A stretch of 64,000 nucleotides of DNA, taken from contig NZ_JPVZ01000011.1 in NCBI RefSeq assembly GCF_001662875.1, positions 1 to 64,000 on the forward strand. The letters run 5' to 3'. This stretch comes from Thalassospira tepidiphila MCCC 1A03514. GTDB taxonomy: Bacteria; Pseudomonadota; Alphaproteobacteria; Rhodospirillales; Thalassospiraceae. Numbering within the stretch: the first letter of the stretch is position 1; every line of letters starts with the position of its first letter. The position numbers and the translations under genes are program-made. Below, one piece after another: positions 9,501 to 17,828 of this stretch. The notes beneath the pieces are model-generated. The model was given only the letters and a program-made list of their open reading frames with translations. It was not told where the DNA came from and made no database searches.

Positions 9501-10118
9501 GCTGCGACGAAACGAACCGGCTGCACCGCCAAGAATGCCTGACAGGAACGTCGCAACCGCGATGTTTGATGCCGCCTCGCCAATGCTGCGCGTTTCTTGG
9601 GCGTTATAAAGAATGGTTTCCGCCGCGGTCGAGCCAAGAAAACCGGCACGCGCCGTGGAAAGTCCGCCTTTGAGGATCGATCCACCCATAGAATAGGCGC
9701 GATAGGCCTGCCCGCCGACCGGGACAAGGTTGATCGGGTCAAAGATACCTGCACCAAAACTTGCCGCCATCCCCGGAAGTCCGGCGGCAGCCACGGTTTC
9801 ACGGTCCTTGCGTTCGCGATCAATGATGCGCTTTACCCGGGCCACTTCCTCGGCGCTGTTGGCAAAGGCAAAGCTTTCGGAAAAGTCCTCATATCCGGCG
9901 ATGTCGCCGAACGGGTCGAATGCTTCATCAATGACCAGGCGGTGCCGTTCGTCGCGCTGCGGCTTGAAACGGTCCTGAACAGATGCGCCGATGGTGTTTT
10001 CGAGGCGAAACGCCGCCGGGACCGTTTCACGGAAGAAATCCGGGGTATCGGGCGCAACCGCTTCTGGGATTGTCCCGATCTGGCCCGCCGCAGTGTTTCT
10101 GGTTTCAAACAGGGTCAT
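6501..10118 (-). CDS. Large internal virion / ejection protein (T7 gp16-like position)
   Basis: A protein of 1205 residues, the largest in the prophage. It has an N-terminal region with Gly/Ala-rich hydrophobic stretches (about 105-205, FLSGILGGAAGSF). Long charged helical regions and a C-terminal part with further hydrophobic segments (around 955-990) follow. In T7-like phages the protein at this position (gp16) is ejected and forms the DNA-translocating trans-envelope channel. Unlike T7 gp16 I see no N-terminal lytic transglycosylase domain. The gene is the last of three consecutive internal-protein genes with spacings of a few bases. Function is inferred from order, size and architecture. 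Confidence 0.75.
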   Translation of the reverse strand: MTLFETRNTAAGQIGTIPEAVAPDTPDFFRETVPAAFRLENTIGASVQDRFKPQRDERHRLVIDEAFDPFGDIAGYEDFSESFAFANSAEEVARVKRIIDRERKDRETVAAAGLPGMAASFGAGIFDPINLVPVGGQAYRAYSMGGSILKGGLSTARAGFLGSTAAETILYNAQETRSIGEAASNIAVATFLSGILGGAAGSFRRSVDNVVPDAAPTRTAARDTADIEAAARLETVLSREGDGVVARQIDEQITAPRGEIDIATDGGPVLVRWTNDEARIVSDDVTGAPAAMRDYAPQRADNGDLTWTVERAAPDTGEVRAVRYALSQSDDGSQVLEVSIGDGDLSPTRAEAAEVQTARRDLVTGTAATAAEFAAKSADISRAIDSDLTVPGYADVDPIRPHTVEIKADELAADAGETVLTSDDLPDVQRPATGQGGSVGAAASSRNNAEEKLKSALGMERAVRFQDPMLRAATSQSITTRRVVQELAETPLTYEKNALGTATPLAAETEIKMSQAGLYNAVRETDDLFVKYRRGRNRRPGDLTRIGASDLVGRSDGMLDRVRFNEEIGRAMRRGDRHDIPEVQQAAKVWRDKVFDPLKKDAIDLGLLPDGVDVETAAGYLNRVYNSEKISARRGEFTTIVARWLKAQQSKEGWEDAEIFDLADEIVDRVLGTPDGRLPYDAYLSRDSNPIPQSRAKREVRGPLKGRVFMIPDEMIEEFLESDINVVGRIYTRTMSADVALTRRFESAEMEAPLGEIRRDYANKIATAKTDAERTKLSKARDADIRDIAAIRDRLRGTFALPRDPNSVLVRVGRVVRSLNYLRLLGGMTLSAIPDIARPVMVHGLGRVMGDGLGPMVKNFKAFRLAGDEVRQAGTALDMVLDSRSMAIADVADDFGRHSKFERGIRYAADRFGVVSLMAPWNAAVKQFAGVVTMSRALDGVDKWTKGIADTATVENLARAGIDEDMARRIASEFAAHGDNVDGVKLANTANWTDRKAVQAFRAMIVKDVDRTIVTPGQDKPLWMSTELGAVIGQFKSFSIASTQRVFLAGLQQRDAAFLSGMSMMVGLGMLSYYLKAKAAGYEPTDNPGTWIAEGVDRSGSLGWFFEVNNLAEKLTRGRVGVSALTGGPIMSRYASRNVIGALIGPTSGAISDAAQAIGAMSAGDWRESDTSAMRRLLPYQNLFYMRWLLDEAERGINNQLGVAR

Positions 10119-10121
10119 GAC

Positions 10122-12143
10122 TTACTCGTTCAAATCCGGCGCAATATTGCTGTCCGGTCCTTCGCCAAAGAAGGGTGCCGGTTCGATGGCCTCACCCGTT
10201 TCAGGGTCGCGCGGCCGCCATGTGCTATCGCTAAAGGCATTGCCCCAGTCGAACTTGCCGATGGTGATCAGCGATCCGGCATCCTCGCCATTGATCTTGA
10301 TCGGCACATCGACAACAGCGTCACGGTCGCGTTTCTCGCGGCCTTCCTCAATTCTGGCCTTGCGCCATTCCTCGGCGGCCTTGGCGCTATCTGGTGCCCA
10401 GCGCACGTCAAGCGGCACCAGCGCGCCGTTATCGTCCTGCAGCAACACTTGATAGGTCGGGGCCTGCACGCTGGCCTGACGGGCTGTCATGTTGTCGCTA
10501 TGGATAAACACCCGGCCGTCAAGATCGTCTGCCGCTGATCCGGTGAAATCGGCCACATCCGCAACCAACTGCTGCTGCATCCAGCCATTGTCATCGTTGA
10601 ATGCATAAAACGCCTCTGGCGGGTACTTGATCAGGCGCTTGCCGCCATCAGCTTCGGTCTGCCCCCAGATTTTGGCGGCCTGTTTCAGGGCATAGTCGCG
10701 CGCAACGTCCTCGTCGCCGGTCAACTGATACTGACGCAGGAATACGCCATTCACGTCGCGCTCAAGCTCAGCCACCAGATGATCGGGAACATCGGCCTGC
10801 CAGTTCAGAACAGTGTCAAATGAATCAGCTACAGCATCCGCCGTAATAGGATCGATATCGCCAAACGCTTCCTTGCGCGCCTTCATCATGGCTGAGTTGT
10901 TCGGATCAACAATCTGGCTGGTGCGTTCCACAGCATCAGTTACCGACTGACCAGACGCGACCATTGAATTGATCAGCTCGCTGCGTGCCATATCCACATC
11001 GGTCAGACCGGAAGTGGATTGCAGGAGACCAGGCGCAAGTTCTTCGACCTTGCCGATAAAGGCTGCCGTCTCGGCCTGCTGTTCCGCAGGCGCGAACTTG
11101 GATGTTCTGATCATGGTTTTGATGGCGTCTGGCACCACCTTCACCCCGCCAACAAATTCCGCCAGCGTTTCGGTACGATCATTCGGGCTCATTTCGGCAA
11201 GTTGCGGCGTCATCTGATCAAAGAACAGGTTTACCGCGTCGCGATGCTCCTTGTTGCGGTCATCCAGAATAACCGCCCCGCCATAGGCCGCACCGACAAG
11301 GGCCGCGGCGTCCGTGATTTTCCGCTGTTCATCGGCTGCGGCCTGTTGTGCCTTGATCAATGCAGCCTCGGCACGATCAACGCCTTCCAGCATGCCGTTG
11401 CGCTGATCTGCGGTCAGGGCCGACGTGACCTTGATTTCGCCCTTATCGTTCAGAAGCGCGCGCGCCTCGGAGAACCGGCCCTGATTGACATAGCCCTGAA
11501 CCGACGTTTCGATCAGAACCGGGGCCTGCGCCATGGCAGACTTGCGGACTCGGTCTTCGCCCAGCACATCGACATAGGTGCCGTATTTATCGCGGAGGTC
11601 TTCAAGGCTTGTTTTCAGGGTGTCTGGCGCGTCAAGCAGCCGGTTGCTGATGATGTTGACCTCGCCGGTCAGCGTGGTGTTCACGTCATCAATCTTGGCC
11701 TTCGAGTTGGCCGAACCGATCCCGACCCGCGCCGTTGCAACCCGTTTGGTGCCAAGGGCCTGTTCGCGATAATAATCCCGTTCAGCGCCCTGAAAACCAT
11801 AGGCATCAAGTTGCGCGTCAAGCGTGGTGTTGACCCGTTCTTGCCACAGGTTCACGGCTTCCTCGGTCGAAAGCTGCGCAAAGCCTTCCTGACCCTGAAT
11901 TTCATCATAGGCCCGCAACGCCTCGTCTTCGACGCTGCGCTGGAGCTTGATCAGGTTGGTTTTCTGGGTAAGTTCCTGCTGCTTCTGCTGCTTTTCAACA
12001 AACGGCTGATAGGCACGCTGTGCGCCAGCCATCAGATCACCGGCACCGCGCAGGATGGTTTGCGTATCGTCGTAGCCTGCCCCGATGCGTGACGGTGCGA
12101 TATTCGGGTTAGAGCTGTAAAACTGCGGAATGTTGTTTGCCAT
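10122..12143 (-). CDS. Internal virion protein (T7 gp15-like position)
   Basis: A protein of 673 residues, mostly charged alpha-helix, with a Gln-rich N-terminal stretch (VEKQQKQQELTQK) and a long helical middle rich in Ala and Glu. There is no enzyme motif. The position between a gp14-like and a gp16-like gene and the helical composition fit the middle ejection protein of podoviruses. Its start codon overlaps the stop of the upstream gene and it ends 3 nt before the next, so expression is tightly coupled. Confidence 0.7.
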   Translation of the reverse strand: MANNIPQFYSSNPNIAPSRIGAGYDDTQTILRGAGDLMAGAQRAYQPFVEKQQKQQELTQKTNLIKLQRSVEDEALRAYDEIQGQEGFAQLSTEEAVNLWQERVNTTLDAQLDAYGFQGAERDYYREQALGTKRVATARVGIGSANSKAKIDDVNTTLTGEVNIISNRLLDAPDTLKTSLEDLRDKYGTYVDVLGEDRVRKSAMAQAPVLIETSVQGYVNQGRFSEARALLNDKGEIKVTSALTADQRNGMLEGVDRAEAALIKAQQAAADEQRKITDAAALVGAAYGGAVILDDRNKEHRDAVNLFFDQMTPQLAEMSPNDRTETLAEFVGGVKVVPDAIKTMIRTSKFAPAEQQAETAAFIGKVEELAPGLLQSTSGLTDVDMARSELINSMVASGQSVTDAVERTSQIVDPNNSAMMKARKEAFGDIDPITADAVADSFDTVLNWQADVPDHLVAELERDVNGVFLRQYQLTGDEDVARDYALKQAAKIWGQTEADGGKRLIKYPPEAFYAFNDDNGWMQQQLVADVADFTGSAADDLDGRVFIHSDNMTARQASVQAPTYQVLLQDDNGALVPLDVRWAPDSAKAAEEWRKARIEEGREKRDRDAVVDVPIKINGEDAGSLITIGKFDWGNAFSDSTWRPRDPETGEAIEPAPFFGEGPDSNIAPDLNE

Positions 12144-12559
12144 CAGTTAAAGAACCCCAGTTCGCGCCACGTCTTGTACCCGCCCAGAAGCGACCCTGCC
12201 CCGGAAAGGCTGTTGCCGATCGCTGTGGCGCGACCGCTTTTACGGGCCTGATTGGCGGACTGGTTGCCGTAATAAAGGATGTCGGCAACGTCCTGTTCCG
12301 CCAAGGCGTCTGTTTCGTCCAGAATATCTTTTGCCGTGCCTTCAAGCGTGACGCCCGCCGCCGAAAAACGGGCGCGTTGATTGGCTTTGAGACGCTGCGC
12401 GTCACGTCGTGTTGCCGCAGCCTGTCGGTTGGCTTGTTCATTGATAAGGGAAGATTGGCGTTTCGAGGATTGGATGGCCTCATAGGCCGAATACGCCGAT
12501 GCTGCTGCGCCAAGGGCTGGTGCCGCCGCATTGGCCCATTTCAAAATGCTTTCAAACAT
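12143..12559 (-). CDS. Internal virion protein B-like (T7 gp14-like position)
   Basis: A protein of 138 residues. The N-terminal Ala/Gly-rich hydrophobic segment (about 8-28, ALGAAASAYSAYEAI) is followed by a long helix with Arg/Gln (QANRQAAATRRDAQRLK) and a Gly-rich end. This matches the usual look of the short ejection protein that inserts in the outer membrane. The ATG overlaps the stop of the upstream tail gene by one base (TAATG). It is the first of three internal-protein genes. Confidence 0.7.
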   Translation of the reverse strand: MFESILKWANAAAPALGAAASAYSAYEAIQSSKRQSSLINEQANRQAAATRRDAQRLKANQRARFSAAGVTLEGTAKDILDETDALAEQDVADILYYGNQSANQARKSGRATAIGNSLSGAGSLLGGYKTWRELGFFN

Positions 12560-14379
12560 TACTGGCCCGTTTCAATCTGGAGAACAAAGGCGCGGACGTT
12601 GCACGGCAACGGGCCGTCTGCCCCGAAGGAGAAGATTGCGTTTTTGCCGCTCGATGAATTGATCGGCAGGTCCTTGATGCCGGTATAAAGCTCCGGCACC
12701 GTGCCAATCGGTGTCTGGCTGGTCATAAAAGTGGTGTTGTTGAGCGTGTCTTTATCGCCACCGATCTTGAGTTCGGCGGAGTTAAGCAAATCGACATAGG
12801 CCTTGAGCGGTCGTTTTTCCTTGGCCCGGCCAGTGCCCTGAACCGAACCCGGATCAAATGGCAGTGTCGTGGCCAGCGACGGCGCGTTGAGCCCGATCAG
12901 AACTTCATTCGCGGTGCGTTCGTTGGGCAACACGATTTCGCCACTGCCCGGCATGGTTTGTGCCGGCAGACGACTGCCATCGGCAAAGACCTGAACCTCT
13001 TCGCCTTGGAGGTGCCCCCCGCCGGTAAACGTGCCAGTCGCTGTTTCCTCGGTATAGCTGATACAACTGTCGAGATAGCGCGCCGATGCGATGTCGTTCT
13101 CGTCCACCGGGTCATGGAACGGTTCCATGTATTCGATATATCGCTTGGTCTGCCCGTTGATCTCGCGCGCCACAACCATCCAAAGCACGTCACGTCCACC
13201 CATAAAGACCGAAGCGATGCTTTCGACCTTTCCCCAATTGTTGCCGCCAAAGGAACCGCCGATCTTGTGACGGTGCCAGGCATAAACGCCGCTTTCTCGG
13301 TCATAGGTCATGCCGATCAACTGACCATCATTGCGGCAGCCCCAGATAATCGGCACCGGATCGCGCGTGATTGCGATTTCGACAATTCCGCCATTACTGC
13401 CCGGACCTGCGATATGATCCGACCATTTGGTCACGTCAGGCGCGTTGAACGCGTCATCCTCAAAGGCATAGCTGAACTCGTGGACCCGCGTCTTGGAAAG
13501 CGACACAAAGAACAGCGAGTTGTTGAGACGAACAGGTTTGATCGCGGCTGATCGCTCGTTGGCATGATCGCGGTTCAGGATTGAAGTGGGTGTAATCGGC
13601 TCATAGAAACCGCCTGATCCGGAAACGGTTCGCGTTTCGTCGGTGGTGCCTAGGTAAAGAGCGCGACCAGACGAAAGCCACTGCATTTCGCCAGTACCAA
13701 CAATGTCAAACACCAGAGCGTTATCGGCGTCAGTGCCCGTCGTGAAATCAAGTAGGCGTGGTCCAGATGTGTTTGGCGTTCGGCTCAGCCACATCTTCCG
13801 CGGCTTGGCTGGTGTCGACGCAAAGCAAAGGCGTTGCTGGTGCTGCGTCACCTTTGATGGCCAGTTGGCGCTCGCCCATTCCGTTGGCTTCGCTGTGATG
13901 GTCGGGCTTGCGTTCAGGGTCCAATCGTCATGATCGGTTCGCAACAGCGTGGCCGGGCTCTTTTCGCCGTGGGCCAGATACATCGTGTCGCTGACCTGAA
14001 TGTAATCAACTTCTGGAATTTGCGCTTCGCTATAGGTCGTCGTGACCTCATAGATATGGCTGCTGCCGTCAAGAATCTGGCCGAACGTGTCATCATCCAA
14101 ATTGCGATAGAACCGGATATAGTTCTCGCCCCATTCCTGAATGTAGGTGTCGAGCGCACTGTACTCGAACGGCAAAAGGCGCACGGCCTTGCTGCTGTCT
14201 TTAACCTCGCAAACGAAATGCGTTCCGGGGCGACGTGTCAACATGCCCTGCGGCAGAACGATGAAGTTCTCGCAAACGGCTAGACTGCGCTGAAAGCTCT
14301 CAAGATCAACGTTACCGGCATATTTCGGGCTGATCTCGCCACGGTCAAAGCTGGATTGTCCAAGGGTGCGAACCGCCAT
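12559..14379 (-). CDS. Tail tube / nozzle protein (T7 gp12-like position)
   Basis: A protein of 606 residues, beta-rich, starting with TLGQSSFDRGEISPKYAGN and containing LPQGMLTRRPGTHFV. This signature (F..GEISP.. and G...RRPGT.F) is common to the large tail tubular or stabilisation protein of alphaproteobacterial podovirus-like prophages. It is expected to form the nozzle below the gp11-like adaptor encoded directly upstream (3-nt gap). Confidence 0.78.
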   Translation of the reverse strand: MAVRTLGQSSFDRGEISPKYAGNVDLESFQRSLAVCENFIVLPQGMLTRRPGTHFVCEVKDSSKAVRLLPFEYSALDTYIQEWGENYIRFYRNLDDDTFGQILDGSSHIYEVTTTYSEAQIPEVDYIQVSDTMYLAHGEKSPATLLRTDHDDWTLNASPTITAKPTEWASANWPSKVTQHQQRLCFASTPAKPRKMWLSRTPNTSGPRLLDFTTGTDADNALVFDIVGTGEMQWLSSGRALYLGTTDETRTVSGSGGFYEPITPTSILNRDHANERSAAIKPVRLNNSLFFVSLSKTRVHEFSYAFEDDAFNAPDVTKWSDHIAGPGSNGGIVEIAITRDPVPIIWGCRNDGQLIGMTYDRESGVYAWHRHKIGGSFGGNNWGKVESIASVFMGGRDVLWMVVAREINGQTKRYIEYMEPFHDPVDENDIASARYLDSCISYTEETATGTFTGGGHLQGEEVQVFADGSRLPAQTMPGSGEIVLPNERTANEVLIGLNAPSLATTLPFDPGSVQGTGRAKEKRPLKAYVDLLNSAELKIGGDKDTLNNTTFMTSQTPIGTVPELYTGIKDLPINSSSGKNAIFSFGADGPLPCNVRAFVLQIETGQ

Positions 14380-14382
14380 CGA

Positions 14383-14967
14383 TCAAACCCCCATGGCTTC
14401 TTCGAACTGGGTCGCGCCCTGTTCTTCGACCTGGTTCTGCTTGCGGCGGTCCTTCATCTTGCCCATGGCAACGGCTTTGTCGTATTTGCCTTCCATGCGC
14501 TCAAGGCTGGTATCGCTGCCCTTACGGACCTGCGCGATGCAAACGGCTAGTTGCGCGCCAATGACCTCGGCCACGTATTGCGGCATCCGGGCATAGCTCG
14601 ACTTGTTGCACGTCATCACGATCTGAATGGGGGCTTCGACGTTGGCAAGGATGTACTCGCCTTCAACATCCCACGGCTGTGATGACTTTAGTTCGACCCC
14701 GTTCTTGCCGACCCAGAAGACCGAAACGCAATCGGCCGGCAGCAAATACCGATAGTCATAGCCAAACGCCGGTGCTGTCGCGTCAGCGGCAAGCTGGTGA
14801 CGCTCCTTGGCCCACTTCCAGTCATATTCTTCAAGGGCTGTTGCCTTGGCGTCATTGAAATACTTTTTGCAAAGGCGCGCGTTTTCGCTGTTTTCATCAA
14901 TCGATGAAATCGGGTCTTCACCCAAATGACGCATCGCGACATTGGCAATACTGGTTTCACTCGGCAT
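14383..14967 (-). CDS. Tail tubular protein A (T7 gp11-like adaptor)
   Basis: A protein of 194 residues with the typical gp11 start: SETSIANVAMRHLGEDPISS, then NARLCKKYFNDAKATALEEY and DWKWAKERHQL. The family forms the gatekeeper ring joining the portal to the nozzle. The gene is preceded by two leftward terminators (14991-15062), so it heads a tail/internal-protein sub-operon that depends on read-through or a promoter nearby. Confidence 0.85.
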   Translation of the reverse strand: MPSETSIANVAMRHLGEDPISSIDENSENARLCKKYFNDAKATALEEYDWKWAKERHQLAADATAPAFGYDYRYLLPADCVSVFWVGKNGVELKSSQPWDVEGEYILANVEAPIQIVMTCNKSSYARMPQYVAEVIGAQLAVCIAQVRKGSDTSLERMEGKYDKAVAMGKMKDRRKQNQVEEQGATQFEEAMGV

Positions 14968-14990
14968 TGCGCGCCCTCATTAAAGGATCA

Positions 14991-15062
14991 AAAGAAAAGG
15001 GCCACCCGACCGGGCAGCCCTGAGTTCACGAGGAAAAAGAAAGCCCGCCGTGTCAGGCGGGT
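14991..15062 (-). terminator. Tandem leftward terminators between head and tail blocks
   Basis: The first hairpin (CCCGCC 15044-15049 / GGCGGG 15056-15061) is followed on the minus strand by a T-rich run. The second (GGGC 14999-15002 / GCCC 15017-15020, with inner pairing) is followed by TTTTCTTT. The first overlaps the end of the 61-residue gene at 15053. Confidence 0.75.
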
Positions 15063-15238
15063 TTGGTGTCGGGTTTCGGTGCCGGTTTGGCCGGTGGTTT
15101 ATCAGCGGCCTTGTTGGCGGGTTTGGTGTCGGGTTTGAAATGTTCCGGCACCTTTTCATTCTTGTCAGCGACCAGTTTGTCGCCGGGATGCCAAAGCTTC
15201 CCGCGATACTGGCACTTGGTTTCACAGGTGTGCGTCAT
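15053..15238 (-). CDS. Small phage protein with Lys/Pro-rich tail
   Basis: A protein of 61 residues. It has an N-terminal part with two cysteines (HTCETKCQYRGKLW, HPGDKLVADKN) and a C-terminal Pro/Lys/Ala repeat (KPAPKPDTKPA). AAGGAC lies upstream of the ATG. Similar short proteins after capsid or cement genes have been seen in phages, but the function is unknown. The repetitive tail is encoded by near-repeats at 15056-15135. Confidence 0.65.
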   Translation of the reverse strand: MTHTCETKCQYRGKLWHPGDKLVADKNEKVPEHFKPDTKPANKAADKPPAKPAPKPDTKPA

Positions 15239-15278
15239 CGTTCCTGTCCTTCGTTGTTACACGTCGATCAGGTCACGA

Positions 15279-15686
15279 TCAGACGTAACCGACCTTCTGG
15301 CTATCGCGATACCATTCCGGGATGACCGGGCTGACATACGCGTCGATCTTGCCAGTGGTTGCGTTGGTGCCAGCCACCGTGAAGCCGACCTGCAGATAGC
15401 GGCGGCAATTGAACGGGATGCGCTCAATTGCGAACCGATAACCCGCCTTAAGGGTCGCAACCGGAATTGCTGCCGTCGAAAGAACCGTCGCGAACGAACT
15501 GTCATCGGCGGAATCTTCCAGTGTCACCGTCAGGCTGGTAAGGGTGGCGAAATCTTCGGTCACAGCAATTACGAGATACATCTCGTTGCCGTGGCCGCGA
15601 TAATCCCCGATATCAAGGGAGTTGGTGGACTTTGCAGACGCCGTTACCGCCTGCTCGTCCGAGAAGATGCCCTTTGCATCAATCAT
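15279..15686 (-). CDS. Capsid cement protein, Bbp16-like
   Basis: A protein of 135 residues, beta-rich, starting MIDAKGIFSDEQAVTASAKS and ending with a jelly-roll-like strand order (YLQVGFTVAGTNATTGKIDA). The start (MIDA...F....A.T....S) and the place directly after the capsid gene match the Bbp16 cement protein of BPP-1-like phages, which decorates and stabilises the capsid as trimers. A strong ribosome site AAGGAG precedes the ATG. Confidence 0.8.
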   Translation of the reverse strand: MIDAKGIFSDEQAVTASAKSTNSLDIGDYRGHGNEMYLVIAVTEDFATLTSLTVTLEDSADDSSFATVLSTAAIPVATLKAGYRFAIERIPFNCRRYLQVGFTVAGTNATTGKIDAYVSPVIPEWYRDSQKVGYV

Positions 15687-15716
15687 GGTTCTTACTCCTT
15701 GGAGTTAAAAGGACGA

Positions 15717-15740
15717 CGCAGCACCAATTAAGGTGCTGCG
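15717..15740 (-). other. Stem-loop across the capsid stop codon
   Basis: The perfect inverted repeat GCAGCACC / GGTGCTGC, with a short AT loop, spans the stop codon of the major capsid gene (TAA at 15728-15730) and precedes the cement gene. There is no strong T-run. It could be a weak attenuator or an RNA-stabilising element that sets the capsid to cement ratio. Confidence 0.55.
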
Positions 15741-16720
15741 GTCAGTGCAGTTTCGGTTGTCAGAAGTGCGTCGACCTGACGCACCGGACGGCCATGCAGG
15801 AACAGGACGTTCTTACTGTCCTGCCATTCCCCGTAACGCAGGTGGACGTTTTTCGGATCGCCTGCCTGCATTTCAAGCATCGACATGACCGGCTCCGGGC
15901 AATACCAGATCATGCGGCTGCGTTTGGTGCCAGGGATCTTGTTTTTGGCTTTGATCGTGGCCTTGCGCAGATCGATGTAGCCGCTATCACCCGGCGACAG
16001 GTCAAGCTTGGTCACATCGATGTTGCAGACGCGGGACACGCAACGCCAGTCCTTGACGGTCAGGCCCGGGAACCACTTGTATTCATCCCCGACAACACGG
16101 TACGGATCACCGTTCTCGTCATAGGCGTCATATTCGCCCAGGTCTTTCTCTTCGATCCCAGCCTTGGTTCCTTTCGGGAAGATGCCGCAAGCGGCGTCAA
16201 CGCCCCACACAACAGCATACATGGAAGCGCAATTGCTTCCGCTGCCACCGGCATCGACAACGTTCGGGCTGTCCTTGTATGGATACCGCGGAGCAAATCC
16301 GTGGAATTCTTTTTTGTTTAGGGTGTTGTTGCCGTAACCCAGCAGTTCTGCAACTTTTTGGGTCATGCTTTCGATGAACGACTGGTTTTCCTGCATGCGA
16401 TAAGACGCAGAGTTGCCGTTCAGGTTAACAAGATCGATATCGATTTCGCCACGCGCGGCAATCATTGCCGTTGGGTCCGTGACCTTGGAGATACCGGATT
16501 TGGTTTTCTTCACGCCCTGATATAGGCCGCGAAGGGTTACTTCCGGAAGGTCGGTTCGGATGATGGAGGTATGACCCGCCATCTCGTTGCCTTCCATCCA
16601 CGGAATGTCGTTCATAATTTCATTGGTCTGCGCAAGCAGTTCAATGATGGTCCCGATAGTCTTCTTGTCGGGATCAAGAAACTGGCCCCACTCAGCCAGT
16701 GTGCGAACGCCCTCAGCCAT
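15728..16720 (-). CDS. Major capsid protein, BPP-1 Bbp17-like
   Basis: A protein of 330 residues. The N-terminal region (ALAEWGQFLDPDKKTIG-type start, IIELLAQTNEIMNDIPWMEG) and the central conserved block around FIESMTQKVAELLGYGN match the Bbp17-type capsid protein of BPP-1-like podoviruses (HK97-like fold in that family). GGAG lies 8 nt before the ATG. The gene lies between the scaffold-like and cement genes, the expected order. Confidence 0.85.
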   Translation of the reverse strand: MAEGVRTLAEWGQFLDPDKKTIGTIIELLAQTNEIMNDIPWMEGNEMAGHTSIIRTDLPEVTLRGLYQGVKKTKSGISKVTDPTAMIAARGEIDIDLVNLNGNSASYRMQENQSFIESMTQKVAELLGYGNNTLNKKEFHGFAPRYPYKDSPNVVDAGGSGSNCASMYAVVWGVDAACGIFPKGTKAGIEEKDLGEYDAYDENGDPYRVVGDEYKWFPGLTVKDWRCVSRVCNIDVTKLDLSPGDSGYIDLRKATIKAKNKIPGTKRSRMIWYCPEPVMSMLEMQAGDPKNVHLRYGEWQDSKNVLFLHGRPVRQVDALLTTETALTAAP

Positions 16721-16740
16721 AGCTAAAGCTCCTTTTCAAA

Positions 16741-17517
16741 TCAGGGGTTCATGTACGGGTATTTTCGTTGGGCGGCAGACTGGCCGGCCTTCGGATCTGC
16801 GCCCTTGCCGTCGACAAAGGCGCTTTCGCCAAACTGCTCACCGAGCCGGATGGCGAATTCGATAAATTTCGGATGCTGATCAAGACCGTTCTTGGCCATG
16901 AACTCGCCAAAGCCTTCGAAGTCCTTGCCAAGCTCGTTCAGAGCGCGTTGGCCAAGCGTCATTTTCTCGGCGGTCTTGTCGCCATACTTGGCCTTGAGGC
17001 CTTTCGCGGCTTCTTTGCGCTCGGCTTCTGCGGCCTTGGTGGTTTCTGCCATGAATTGGGCAACGCCTTCGGCCTCTCGCTTCACAAGCGCCTCATAGGC
17101 GGACTGCGGCAGGTCTTGGCTGTGCGCCAGTTCCTTGAGCCACGGCGTCGGCTCGTACCCTTCGGGCAGGCCTTCAATGCCTTTGATCATTTCGGCAGCA
17201 TCGCCGTAACCGTCTGCGGTTTCCGGAACGCCAATCGCGGCACGGAACGCGGCACGTTCTTCGTCGGTCGCGTCGTCGCCCGGCAGCTTGAAATAGCCTT
17301 CCGGGATCGCCGGGGCTTCTTCGCCGCCCTCGCCACCTTCGGCTGGCTTTCCGTCTCCAGCTTCCGGGTTCGGTGCATCACCGCCATCATCTGGCAGCTT
17401 CAACGAAATACCGCCGCCCTGATCATCAGAAGCGGCGGTATTGTTTTCGGTGTCCGTGGTTTCGGGTGCCGGGGCGGCTTCCTGCCCCGCACCGGCGTCA
17501 ATAGCCTGATCGGTCAT
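16741..17517 (-). CDS. Putative head scaffolding protein
   Basis: A protein of 258 residues, highly acidic in the first ~100 (Glu/Asp/Ala/Gly-rich and probably disordered). A helical region (VKREAEGVAQFMAETTKAAE) and a compact C-terminal end (LGQRALNELGKDF onward) follow. Acidic, helical, immediately before the capsid gene: this is the standard look of a podovirus scaffold. No protease motif is visible. The start overlaps the end of the upstream gene by 20 nt. Confidence 0.72.
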   Translation of the reverse strand: MTDQAIDAGAGQEAAPAPETTDTENNTAASDDQGGGISLKLPDDGGDAPNPEAGDGKPAEGGEGGEEAPAIPEGYFKLPGDDATDEERAAFRAAIGVPETADGYGDAAEMIKGIEGLPEGYEPTPWLKELAHSQDLPQSAYEALVKREAEGVAQFMAETTKAAEAERKEAAKGLKAKYGDKTAEKMTLGQRALNELGKDFEGFGEFMAKNGLDQHPKFIEFAIRLGEQFGESAFVDGKGADPKAGQSAAQRKYPYMNP

Positions 17518-17827
17518 CGGTTAATTCCATCTGTGCTTGGTTGAACTCGGTTTGAAGTCGGTTGGCTTCCTTCTGATAGGCCGCCATTTCGTCCTCGGTC
17601 AGGCCAAGAACGAGAAGGATATGCGCGGCCAGCTCACGCTTTCCCTCGTTGCGCTCGACAGGGCCGCCATGCGGTGTGACACCGCCATAACCGGCCTGCA
17701 AAAGGATGTCTTTCAACACGGCCTTGCCATCTTCGCCGCCAAAGACACGGCGATATTTGCGCATCAGGCCCATGGCCTTGATCGGGTTTTTGATGTGCGG
17801 CCAGAAGACAAACGGGAACAGGTTCAT
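17498..17827 (-). CDS. Bbp19-like phage protein
   Basis: A protein of 109 residues. The pattern YRRVFGGEDGKAVLKDILLQ, then ERNEGKRELAAHILLVLGL, matches the Bbp19 family conserved between portal and scaffold genes of BPP-1-like phages. The exact function is unknown to me. The C-terminal half is helical and charged. The gene begins 1 nt after the portal stop and overlaps the scaffold gene. Confidence 0.72.
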   Translation of the reverse strand: MNLFPFVFWPHIKNPIKAMGLMRKYRRVFGGEDGKAVLKDILLQAGYGGVTPHGGPVERNEGKRELAAHILLVLGLTEDEMAAYQKEANRLQTEFNQAQMELTDDRSGY

Positions 17828-17828
17828 G

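Noticed and set aside
11019-12092. Plus-strand open frame of 357 codons
   Set aside because: Fully antisense to the gp15-like gene, with a composition (many Arg, Cys, His) typical of shadow frames.
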